32,061 bases of DNA from an uncultured Gammaproteobacteria bacterium. GTDB lineage: Bacteria; Pseudomonadota; Gammaproteobacteria; Ga0077536. Shown here piece after piece: positions 25,290-32,061 of the stretch. The DNA is taken from assembly GCA_938075585.1 (NCBI GenBank), contig CALJHG010000030.1, positions 1 through 32,061 on the forward strand, given 5' to 3'. The notes beneath the pieces were generated by a model that did not search any database, was not told the origin of the DNA, and worked only from the letters and a program-made list of their open reading frames with translations. The translations under genes and the position numbers were made by a program. Within the stretch, counting starts at the first letter, position 1. Every line of letters starts with the position of its first letter.

Positions 25290-26387
25290 ATGAGCCAGAC
25301 ATACAGTGATAGTGCATTCGCGATCCGAACTGACTTAGCCGCGGTGCACGGCGCGACGATGGAGTCCTTTTGTGCGCCGGGGACTTGGTTCGATGCTAAG
25401 GAAAGACGAGAGATTGTCGCTTTAAGCAGACGAGCTAGAGCTGAGCGAGGATTTGAGATTTTAGGCTATATTGACGAGGTTCTAGATATTGGCCTACCCT
25501 CTGGTGCTCTTAAATTAATTGATATGGTTTCATGCGAATCGGAGAAGATAGATAAGAATTTTTATCTAGACCTGATATCTAACGGGTTACTCGCTGAGCA
25601 GTACGTAGAGATCGTAGGTCTCGTGACTAGGGCAGTAAGTGTAGACACATTTTGTCGCTCGTTAGGCCTGTCAATGCGATTACTGGCCGATGCCAGAGAT
25701 GGAGTGCCCTCCAGAGCAATACCTGATACTGCGGTAATAGATCACGCGTGGGTGCCGATTATCCCAGCTGGTTCTAAAGGTGGGGCGCCCGCGACAGCAC
25801 TTTACGGAGAGACTGATTTTGTGGCGAATATTTTTAGCGCTCTGAGTTTAGTACCAGGCGAAGCGAGTGGTGTTATGCAATTAGGGCAGACACAGTATGT
25901 CGGCATGAATGATTTTCAAAACTTTAAATTTTTTCGGGATGAAAATTTCAGCCGTGCTCAGTTAGAATTAGTCGCGGCGCGAATTTCCGCTCTTAATAAT
26001 TGTTTTTACTGAACTACGTGGCATACCCAGCTACTTCGTGCAAGTGGCCAGGCTAACGGTAGTAATTTTAATCTTGGTGGCGTCGTAAATAATGATGTGG
26101 ATACAGAGGTTGAACATGCGGATATTCTACTGGCGTACGCAGATGCAATTTACGCTAGTGATAGCGATGAGCTGGAGAGAACTCGCGAGCAGGTTCATAG
26201 CCGGATGGGAAGTGGAGCCACTATCGAGGCGGCTGCTACTGCGGCAAATTTTAGTATGCTCGATCGGGTCGCTAATGCAGTTGGTATTCAAATTGAAAGC
26301 ATGGCTATCGAGCAAACCGAAGATTTCCGGGGTGAGCTCGGTATCAACCAATACGTTTCTGCGGCAAACACGCTCGGAAATTTATAA
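25290..26387 (+). CDS. AhpD-like selenoprotein (in-frame UGA = selenocysteine)
   Basis: The track shows a 240-aa ORF ending in TGA 26010-26012 and a separate GTG ORF from 26097. Both are in the same frame with no other stop, giving one 365-residue protein with Sec at 241. Around it the sequence is NNCFY-U-TTWHTQLL, i.e. CxxUxxxH, which is the CxxCxxxH peroxidatic motif of AhpD/carboxymuconolactone-decarboxylase proteins with the second Cys as Sec. The N-terminal half (LSRRARAERGFEILGYIDE) looks like a first, cysteine-free AhpD-like domain; the second half carries the active motif and continues with DVDTEVEHADILLAYADAI. The neighbours are selA, selB and tRNA-Sec, and a SECIS-like hairpin follows the UGA. 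AhpD-like selenoproteins are known from marine metagenomes; this long double-domain version I cannot place further. It is probably a thiol peroxidase or disulfide reductase; the substrate is unknown. Confidence 0.9.
26010..26052 (+). promoter_or_regulatory. Selenocysteine UGA codon and bacterial SECIS-like hairpin
   Basis: UGA 26010-26012 is followed by a hairpin with GCUACUU (26030-26036) paired to AAGUGGC (26042-26048), 7 bp with one U-G, around the 5-nt loop CGUGC. Below it an A/CA internal loop leads to two more pairs (26027-26028 with 26051-26052). The loop starts 24 nt after the UGA and has G as its second base followed by U, which fits the loose bacterial SECIS consensus recognised by SelB. 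Pairing was done by hand. Confidence 0.75.
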
Positions 26388-26414
26388 AGTATTTCTCGTC
26401 AGGGAGGTAAGTTG

Positions 26415-27827
26415 GTGAGTGATCTTAACACTCGTTTACGAGACCTGCCCTCGATTGATGAATTACTCCGTTCACCAGAGGGTGACGATCTCTGTAGCTT
26501 ATATGGAAGTGACCTTGTCACGGGTCATCTGAGAACAGCTCTAGAAGAAGACCGAAAAGCACGTCTACAAAAAACAAGTAACGAAGCACCGTTTCGCATA
26601 CAAGAATTTCTAAGTAGTGTGAGGCAAAGCCTTGAGATTTTCTTTACAACTGACTTACGGTCGGTATTCAATTTAACTGGTACTGTACTGCACACTAATT
26701 TGGGACGCTCGCCGCTACCTAGCGAGGCAATCGAGGAAATAGCTCGCGTGTCTTCTGGGGCGAGTAATATTGAGTACGACCTCGGGAGTGGTAAGCGAGG
26801 CGACCGTGATAAATTGGTCGAAAGATGGGTTTCCCATCTCACAGGCGCAGAGGCCGCGACGGTTGTTAACAATAATGCTGCCGCAGTACTGCTCGTTTTA
26901 AATACGCTGGCCAGACGAAAGGAAGTCCCAGTATCAAGGGGAGAGTTAGTGGAAATAGGTGGCTCGTTCAGGATCCCCGATGTAATGTCTCGCGCGGGCA
27001 GTAAGTTAGTCGAAGTAGGGACAACTAACCGGACGCATTTGGACGACTTCTCGCAGGTACTTTCAAATAAAACGGGCTTAGTAATGAAGGTCCATACCAG
27101 CAATTATGTTGTTGAAGGGTTTACTTCTGAAGTACTGGACGAACAATTGTCAGAGCTTTGTCGAGCGCATAACGTGCCCTTTGTTAATGACTTAGGAAGC
27201 GGTACGTTACTTGATCTGTCTTCCTACGGGTTACCCAAAGAAGAGACAGTCGCGGAAAGTTTAGCGCGAGGTGCTGATTTGGTTACTTTTAGTGGTGATA
27301 AATTACTAGGCGGACCCCAGTGCGGCATTATCGCGGGGAAAGCAGACCTAATTGCACGAATTAAAAAGAATGCTCTTAAGCGAGCATTGCGGGTTGATAA
27401 GCTTACTATGGCGGCATTGGGTGCGGTGCTTAAGTTATATGTAGATCCAGTCCGGGTTATCCAAAAAGTTCCCACATTAAAGCTACTGACTAGATCGCGC
27501 GCTGATATTCTGGCCGTAGCCAGAAGAATAAGTGGGCCGTTGCAGACAGTATTAGGATCTGATTACTCTGTAGAAGTGGCTGAAATGAAAAGTCAGATAG
27601 GCAGCGGTGCAATGCCTATAGATCTTTTACCCAGTGCAGGTCTGAGGATAGAGCCTAAGAAAAAGAATAGCCGGATGCTCCGAAAAATTATTTCAAGCTT
27701 TAGGCAATTACCCAAGCCAGTAGTTGGGCGGGTAAATGATGATGCGCTTGTCTTTGATCTTCGATGCTTAGAATTGGAGACTGAGTTCTTGCAACAACTA
27801 TCTTTGCTGAAGATTGCTCGAGAGTAG
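26415..27827 (+). CDS. selA: L-seryl-tRNA(Sec) selenium transferase
   Basis: PLP enzyme that converts Ser-tRNA(Sec) to Sec-tRNA(Sec) using selenophosphate. The PLP lysine is in VTFSGDKLLGGPQCGII (Lys296 from this start, close to Lys295 of E. coli SelA). VLHTNLGRSPLP, SNIEYDLGSGKRGDRD and AATVVNNNAAAVLLVLNTLA are characteristic SelA stretches, and PFVNDLGSGTLLDL precedes the lysine. The length (470 aa) is full. TTG 26412 in the track is replaced by GTG 26415, 7 nt after GGGAGG. It lies 27 nt downstream of the selenoprotein and 2 nt before selB (TAGTAATG), so it is in one operon with the selenoprotein. The selD product that makes selenophosphate must come from outside the window. Confidence 0.97.
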   Translation: MSDLNTRLRDLPSIDELLRSPEGDDLCSLYGSDLVTGHLRTALEEDRKARLQKTSNEAPFRIQEFLSSVRQSLEIFFTTDLRSVFNLTGTVLHTNLGRSPLPSEAIEEIARVSSGASNIEYDLGSGKRGDRDKLVERWVSHLTGAEAATVVNNNAAAVLLVLNTLARRKEVPVSRGELVEIGGSFRIPDVMSRAGSKLVEVGTTNRTHLDDFSQVLSNKTGLVMKVHTSNYVVEGFTSEVLDEQLSELCRAHNVPFVNDLGSGTLLDLSSYGLPKEETVAESLARGADLVTFSGDKLLGGPQCGIIAGKADLIARIKKNALKRALRVDKLTMAALGAVLKLYVDPVRVIQKVPTLKLLTRSRADILAVARRISGPLQTVLGSDYSVEVAEMKSQIGSGAMPIDLLPSAGLRIEPKKKNSRMLRKIISSFRQLPKPVVGRVNDDALVFDLRCLELETEFLQQLSLLKIARE

Positions 27828-27829
27828 TA

Positions 27830-29746
27830 ATGATTATTGCTACGGCGGGTCATGTGGACCATGGAAAGACTCTGCTTATCAAGGCGTTAACCGGCGTGGA
27901 TACCGATCGGCTTCCGGAAGAAAAAAAACGCGGTCTGACAATTGATTTAGGCTTTGCATATCACGATCTCGGCGACGGTAAGTCAACCGGGTTTATAGAC
28001 GTGCCTGGTCATGAACGTTTTGTAAAAACGATGATCGCCGGTGCAGTAGGTATCGACGCGGTCCTCTTTATCGTAGCTGCCGACGACGGCCCTATGCCTC
28101 AGACGGAAGAACACCTCGCTATTTTAGAATTGCTAGGGATTGAAAAAGGAGTCGTTGCTTTAACAAAGATCGATCGGGTCTCCGAGGAGAGAGTGGAAGA
28201 GGTAAAGGGGCAGTGTGTTTCATTGTTTGAGACCACATGTTTGAAAGGACTACCTGTTATACCCGTGTCTGTCCCTGAAAATATCGGCGTTGAAAAGTTA
28301 AGAATTGAGCTTCTTGGCCTCAGGCATATCTCTTCTCTAAAGAAAGCTGATAATAATTTTAGGATGGCGATTGATCGAAGCTTCACATTAAAGGGTGCTG
28401 GCCAAGTGGTCACTGGAACTATTTTTGATGGACGAGTTGAGGTAGATGATGTCTTGAACCATATTCCAAGTGGGGGAGAACTTAGGGTCCGGTCGTTGCG
28501 TGCGAATAATGAAGATGTCGGCCTAGCCATCGCTGGGCAGCGAGCGGCGCTAAACTTGGTGAGCAGTAAAAAGTTTGCTGCGTCTATGAATCGAGGTGAT
28601 TGGGTAGTCTCGAGTGCCGCGAATTTTGTGGTAAAGCGACTCGATGTCCGAATTCAGGTGCTCGTTAACGAAGGCAAGCCTCTCGCGAATCGAACGCCAG
28701 TGCATTTACACTTAGGCGCAGCCGATGTTACCGGACGCGTCATCACTTTTGACCGTGTCGGAATTTTGCCAGGGAATAATTCATTTGCTCAGTTGATCCT
28801 TGACGAGCCAATTCATGCGATCTGTGGTGACCGATTTGTGTTGAGAGATCAGGCAGCGAGTCGAACCTTTGCAGGTGGGGTTGTCGTCGAGGTATTTGCA
28901 AAGCCTTATAGAGCAAAGTACCGAGACCAACGAATTGCCCAGCTTGATGCAGTCTCGGCGACTTCGATAGAAGCTGCACTGCAATCACTAGTGCATATTA
29001 GTCCGCATGGCGTGGATCTGTCTGAGTTTGCCAAGGCGAATAATCATACGTTAGAGAACTTATTGAAAATAACAATGGCAATTTCTTCGTTGCACATCGT
29101 AGTGGGAGAGTCGCCTTTAGTATTTTCAGCTAAGCAAATTGCAGGGCTTCGAGATCGCCTTATTCAAGCGATGAAGAAAGCGCATAAAGCGGGATTAAAT
29201 AAAGTAGGGTTATCGGAATCGATGATAAAGAATGAGTTTGGTGGCAATATTAGTCTCGAGCTTATCAGGTCGCTACTAGAGTCTGCGGTTGGAGATAATT
29301 TAATAGAGCGTATTGAAGGTTTGTTTCGACTTAAAACGTTCAAAGCGAAGCGTTCTAAGACTGACGAGCTTTTGTGGCAACGTGTTGAGCCGCTTATTGC
29401 GGTGAAAGATTTCAAGGTGCCAGTCGTACATGAGTTACAGTCGTCATTAAATATAGATATGAAGCTGCTGAAGAGTTTTCTTCTACGATCTGCTAAGGAT
29501 GGTTACATAGTACAGATCAGTGAAAGGCGATATTTCGCGACAGATGCCGTGGAGAAACTTAAACAGCTGGTTGTTAAGATGTGTCAGGATGGATCTCTAA
29601 ACGAGTTTACCGTGGCAGATTTCCGAAGTTATTGTGGGATAGGTCGTAATGCGGTCGTTGAAATTCTAGAGTATTTTGATCGCGTCGGTTTTACACGTCG
29701 AGAAGGTTCTTCGAGAAAGATTTTGAAAAAACATCATGGTTTGTAA
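27830..29746 (+). CDS. selB: Selenocysteine-specific elongation factor
   Basis: GTPase that carries Sec-tRNA(Sec) to the ribosome and binds the SECIS. G1 is AGHVDHGKT at residues 6-14; RGLTIDLGF, the SelB-type switch with DVPGHERFV (57-65), and the TKID motif (112-115) follow. EF-Tu-like domains II and III run to about residue 345. The remaining 290 residues form the C-terminal series of winged helices used for mRNA hairpin binding (for example [20 protein letters not shown] belongs to domain II, while the tail ends [34 protein letters not shown]). The length of 638 aa is typical. The ATG is 2 nt after the selA stop, and the serine hydrolase follows 13 nt after its stop. Confidence 0.97.
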   Translation: MIIATAGHVDHGKTLLIKALTGVDTDRLPEEKKRGLTIDLGFAYHDLGDGKSTGFIDVPGHERFVKTMIAGAVGIDAVLFIVAADDGPMPQTEEHLAILELLGIEKGVVALTKIDRVSEERVEEVKGQCVSLFETTCLKGLPVIPVSVPENIGVEKLRIELLGLRHISSLKKADNNFRMAIDRSFTLKGAGQVVTGTIFDGRVEVDDVLNHIPSGGELRVRSLRANNEDVGLAIAGQRAALNLVSSKKFAASMNRGDWVVSSAANFVVKRLDVRIQVLVNEGKPLANRTPVHLHLGAADVTGRVITFDRVGILPGNNSFAQLILDEPIHAICGDRFVLRDQAASRTFAGGVVVEVFAKPYRAKYRDQRIAQLDAVSATSIEAALQSLVHISPHGVDLSEFAKANNHTLENLLKITMAISSLHIVVGESPLVFSAKQIAGLRDRLIQAMKKAHKAGLNKVGLSESMIKNEFGGNISLELIRSLLESAVGDNLIERIEGLFRLKTFKAKRSKTDELLWQRVEPLIAVKDFKVPVVHELQSSLNIDMKLLKSFLLRSAKDGYIVQISERRYFATDAVEKLKQLVVKMCQDGSLNEFTVADFRSYCGIGRNAVVEILEYFDRVGFTRREGSSRKILKKHHGL

Positions 29747-29759
29747 GGGGGAGCTTGGT

Positions 29760-30995
29760 ATGAAGAATGTGCACATAGACACTGACCAAGGCGAAATAAA
29801 TGGCTCTATCGATCCGAAGTTTGAGAGAGTTTTAGATGTCTTTGTTGATAATTTTGTTAGTAAGAATGAAGTAGGGGCAAGTTGCGCCCTGACCATCGAG
29901 GGAAATTTGGTAGCTGAGCTCTGGGGAGGCAAGCGATCTGTTAACGGAGACTCTTGGGATAGAGATATGGTCTGTACAGTGTTTTCAGCAACGAAAGGAG
30001 CTATGGCAATTTGTGCGCATATATTAGCGGACAGGGGTCAGTTAGATTTAGATACCCCCATTTCAAAGTATTGGCCTGAATTTGGTTGTAAGGGCAAAGA
30101 AAGCGCGACAGTTAAAATGGCTCTCGATCATACTCTGGGAGTGCCTCACGTGAGGGGAGCTCTGAAAGAGGGTGCTTTTTATGATTATGATTACATGGTA
30201 GAGCGAGTAGCTGACGAAGAAGCATTTTGGGAGCCAGGCACTCGTGGCGGCTATCACGCAATCACAATGGCCTGGACAGTGGGCGAGATAATCCACAGAG
30301 CGTCCGGAGTACGATTAGGTGATTTTTTTCAGAAACAAGTCGCAGAACCGCTTGGGTTGGACTTCTGGATAGGAGCACCGTCGTCAGTAGATAGCAGGAT
30401 CTCACCAATGATAGCTGCCGAACCTGATGAAGCCTGGATGAATACACGGTTTGTTCAAACTGCACTTGCCGGTGGAGAAACGCCTACGCACTTATTCTTA
30501 CGCGATTTCCCGCTAATGGATCCTAATAAAACGGAATGTCATCGCGCTGAAATAGGTTCCGCAGGTGGAATAACGAATGGTCTGGGTCTAGCCTTGATGT
30601 ATGAGCCGCTAGCGATGGGCGGTAAAACTAGTAGTCACTCTCTATTGAGTCCAGATGCGGTACAAAATATGAGTCGTGTTAGCGCAGCGTCTCATGAAGA
30701 TGCAACACTTCTAATCCCTACGCGCTTTTCTCAAGGATTCATGAAAACTATTGATAACCGGGCCCGAGAAGACGCCGTTAATTCAAGTCTAATCATCTCA
30801 GACGCGGCATTCGGACACGTGGGTGCTGGTGGCTCAGTAGGGTTCGCAGATCCTGACTGTGCTATGAGTTTCGGCTATGCGATGAATCGAATGGGAACCG
30901 GAATATTAATGAATGAACGCGGTCAAAATCTGATCGATGCTGTCTATGAGTCTCTTAGTTATAGAGGAGATAAAAGTGGTGCTTGGAGTAAGTAG
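29760..30995 (+). CDS. Serine hydrolase, beta-lactamase/EstB-like family
   Basis: Class C beta-lactamase-fold esterase or peptidase. The nucleophile tetrad SxxK is FSATKGAMA (Ser76/Lys79 from this start), the YxN-like tyrosine is in GGYHAITMAW, and the third motif is FGHVGAGGSVGFADP, a normal HxGxGG form of EstB-type esterases. There is no signal peptide, so it is cytoplasmic. The track start at ATG 29736 overlaps the selB end; ATG 29760 after AAGGGGGAG is preferred (411 aa). It is in the sel operon by spacing, though no known role in Sec use exists for this family, so co-location may be incidental. Confidence 0.88.
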   Translation: MKNVHIDTDQGEINGSIDPKFERVLDVFVDNFVSKNEVGASCALTIEGNLVAELWGGKRSVNGDSWDRDMVCTVFSATKGAMAICAHILADRGQLDLDTPISKYWPEFGCKGKESATVKMALDHTLGVPHVRGALKEGAFYDYDYMVERVADEEAFWEPGTRGGYHAITMAWTVGEIIHRASGVRLGDFFQKQVAEPLGLDFWIGAPSSVDSRISPMIAAEPDEAWMNTRFVQTALAGGETPTHLFLRDFPLMDPNKTECHRAEIGSAGGITNGLGLALMYEPLAMGGKTSSHSLLSPDAVQNMSRVSAASHEDATLLIPTRFSQGFMKTIDNRAREDAVNSSLIISDAAFGHVGAGGSVGFADPDCAMSFGYAMNRMGTGILMNERGQNLIDAVYESLSYRGDKSGAWSK

Positions 30996-31033
30996 CTCTG
31001 GATTGAGCCTTTCTGTCTGATACGATACAACTT

Positions 31034-31127
31034 GGAAGAGCGTCGTCCCCGGTGGGGCGCGCGGCCTTCAAAGCCGTTGAGCCGCTGTTAAGGCGGCGGG
31101 TGGGTTCGACTCCTACCTCTTCCGCCA
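31034..31127 (+). tRNA. selC: tRNA-Sec (anticodon UCA)
   Basis: A 94-nt tRNA highly similar to E. coli selC. The acceptor is GGAAGAG with CUCUUCC, the D stem CGUCCC/GGGGCG (6 bp) with a 4-nt CGGU loop, and the anticodon loop CUUCAAA with UCA at 31068-31070. The long variable arm is GCCGC/GCGGC, the T arm GUGGG-UUCGACU-CCUAC, then the G73 discriminator and encoded CCA. The six-bp D stem, UCA anticodon and long arm make it tRNA-Sec. The 3' strand is one base shorter than in E. coli, giving a 7+5 rather than 8+5 stack. It lies 38 nt after the serine hydrolase on the same strand and could be read through from the sel operon. The anticodon matches the UGA in the selenoprotein. Confidence 0.97.
31104..31127 (+). 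mobile_element. Candidate integrase attachment site at the tRNA-Sec 3' end
   Basis: P4-type integrases insert at tRNA 3' ends and restore the tRNA sequence, and the integrase here begins 181 nt after the tRNA. The T loop and acceptor 3' strand (GTTCGACTCCTACCTCTTCC plus GCCA) are therefore the probable attachment core. No second copy was noticed in the window, so the far end should lie to the right. Confidence 0.6.
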
Positions 31128-31226
31128 TTTCTTGGTCTAAAAAAGTCCAAAAACGTCCGTAAACTATTAAATTATATCTATTTTTTCTGATATACTGTTT
31201 CCAACGGTTTCCAGCCAAATTCATAG

Positions 31227-31293
31227 AAGTACCAACAATTTGATGGTACTTTTGTTGGTACTTTTTTGACCTAGGAATAGATACCAACAATTT
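31227..31293. repeat. Inverted and direct repeats between tRNA-Sec and the integrase
   Basis: AAGTACCAACAA (31227-31238) and TTGTTGGTACTT (31252-31263) are a perfect 12-bp inverted repeat with a 13-nt loop followed by TTTT. TACCAACAATTT occurs again at 31282-31293, 52 bp after its first copy, and TGGTACTTTT occurs twice, 12 bp apart. These could be arm-type integrase or excisionase sites; the hairpin plus T run could also act as a terminator. Confidence 0.55.
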
Positions 31294-31308
31294 TTAGGAG
31301 GAATTGTT

Positions 31309-32061
31309 GTGCATCGGTTATCAGCTACGAAGGTTAAGCAAGCCAAGCCACGAGAGAAAAGCTATAAATTAGCTGATGGAGGTGGTTTGTGCTTGTTGAT
31401 AAGACCAACCGGTAAATACTGGCGATACAATTATCGGTTCCTAGGGAAGCAAAAGACCGTAGCCCTTGGAGTATTTCCAGACGTGAGCTTAGCTGAGGCA
31501 CGTAAACGTCATTTAAAAGCGAGAGAGTTACTGTCTGAAGATACCGATCCGTCCGAGGTCAAAAGAGTACAAAAATTTACGAAAGAACTGTCTTCAGAGA
31601 ATACTTTTAGGTGCATAGCGGAAGAGTGGTTTCAGGTTCATATGCTGGATAAATCTAAGAAGCATAAAGACAGAGCGGTATACATGCTGAGTACAGATCT
31701 TTACCCAGTGCTCGGATCGCGGCCCATAGCATCCATCAAGCCTACCGAGGTGCTTGCGGCGCTCAGAAAAATTGAAGCACGCGGCGTCGACGCAGCTAAA
31801 GCTAAAAGTTTAACTAGTCAGATTTTTAAATATGGGATTTCAACTGGGCGCTGTGAAAATGATCCGTCTCGAGATCTTGCAAGTGCTCTCAAGAAAAAGC
31901 GAAAGAAGCATCACACTGCAATCACGACTCCCAAGGAAGCCAAACAGTTAATGACAGCGATACATGGCTATGACGGCACTCCGGTTGTTAAAGCTGCACT
32001 GGAAATTTCTGCGTTGACGTTCCAGAGACCAGGAGAGATCCGGCATATGGAATGGAGCGAA
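31309..32061 (+). CDS. P4-type tyrosine integrase, N-terminal part
   Basis: Runs off the window end (251 codons visible) and is absent from the ORF track. The start is GTG 31309 behind AGGAGG (7-nt spacing). The first 85 residues are the DUF4102 arm-binding domain (LADGGGLCLLIRPTGKYWRY, KQKTVALGVFPDVSLAEARK). The middle is the core-binding SAM-like domain (FRCIAEEWFQVHMLDKSKKH), and the catalytic domain begins near ITTPKEAKQLMTAI with the first active-site arginine in TFQRPGEIRHMEW. The tyrosine lies outside. Being adjacent to tRNA-Sec suggests an integrated island that extends rightward from base 31128. Confidence 0.93.
   Translation, partial: MHRLSATKVKQAKPREKSYKLADGGGLCLLIRPTGKYWRYNYRFLGKQKTVALGVFPDVSLAEARKRHLKARELLSEDTDPSEVKRVQKFTKELSSENTFRCIAEEWFQVHMLDKSKKHKDRAVYMLSTDLYPVLGSRPIASIKPTEVLAALRKIEARGVDAAKAKSLTSQIFKYGISTGRCENDPSRDLASALKKKRKKHHTAITTPKEAKQLMTAIHGYDGTPVVKAALEISALTFQRPGEIRHMEWSE

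Noticed and set aside
26010-26012. TGA as a true stop or disabling nonsense mutation
   Set aside because: CxxUxxxH context, a downstream hairpin, and adjacent selA, selB and tRNA-Sec make Sec recoding much more likely.
26097-26387. Separate GTG-started ORF (96 aa) after the AhpD-like gene
   Set aside because: It is in the same frame as the upstream ORF with only a TGA between; the gene is joined by Sec decoding.
26525-27103. 192-aa minus-strand ORF
   Set aside because: Antisense shadow of selA, with no ribosome binding site or recognisable motif.
31003-31031. Promoter TTGAGC-17-TACAAC for the tRNA-Sec gene
   Set aside because: The -10 would place transcription start inside the tRNA, so it cannot be the main promoter.
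1-32061. CRISPR array, rRNA or IS element
   Set aside because: No regularly spaced repeats, rRNA-like sequence or transposase was seen on either strand.

Overview
The window looks like the chromosome of an uncultured, probably marine proteobacterium, most likely a gammaproteobacterium. This is an inference from protein style (fused acyl-CoA dehydrogenase, GldF/GldG-type ABC system, P4-type integrase) and from a tRNA-Sec that closely resembles the E. coli gene. No rRNA or marker gene fixes the taxonomy. Coding density is high, genes run in short operons, and several genes start with GTG or TTG behind clear ribosome binding sites.

Layout. (1) 1-2606 (+): a tightly overlapping catabolic operon with the end of a MetX-like alpha/beta hydrolase, an amidase-signature hydrolase, a Rieske ferredoxin and a maleate-isomerase/Asp-Glu racemase family enzyme. 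It converges on an acyl-CoA dehydrogenase (2611-3747, -). (2) 4025-6780 (+): an LLM-class flavin/F420 oxidoreductase with a terminator, an extra GTP cyclohydrolase II, and a secreted metallo-beta-lactamase-fold hydrolase. (3) 6810-10370 (+): a four-gene ABC export/gliding-type system. (4) 10489-12369 (+): a secreted PQQ/cytochrome c dehydrogenase. (5) 12377-17991: a flavodoxin-fold oxidoreductase divergent from a LysR regulator, a decayed sterol desaturase, then both subunits of an N,N-dimethylformamidase-like enzyme and two small unknown ORFs. (6) 18049-24363 (-): a three-subunit molybdenum hydroxylase with a MoaD-like sulfur carrier, led by a fused double acyl-CoA dehydrogenase. (7) 24461-31127 (+): an enoyl-CoA hydratase homologue, an AhpD-like protein interrupted by an in-frame UGA, selA, selB, a serine hydrolase and tRNA-Sec. 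(8) 31128-32061: an attachment-site region with repeats and the first part of a P4-type integrase running off the end.

The highlight is the selenocysteine block. The ORF track splits one gene at 26010-26012. Reading the UGA as selenocysteine joins 25290-26012 to 26013-26387 as a 365-residue double-domain AhpD-like protein with a C-x-x-U-x-x-x-H redox motif. A bacterial SECIS-like hairpin lies just downstream of the UGA. selA, selB and a UCA-anticodon tRNA-Sec follow within 5 kb, so the client gene and most of its decoding machinery are contiguous. Only selD is missing from the window. The tRNA-Sec appears to have a 12-bp rather than the usual bacterial 13-bp acceptor/T stack, and its 3' end is the likely insertion site of an island that starts with the integrase and continues to the right.

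The other theme is catabolism of small nitrogenous or carbonyl compounds (amides, formamides, CoA thioesters, Mo-hydroxylase substrates). The genes are recognisable by family, but their exact substrates cannot be read from sequence.
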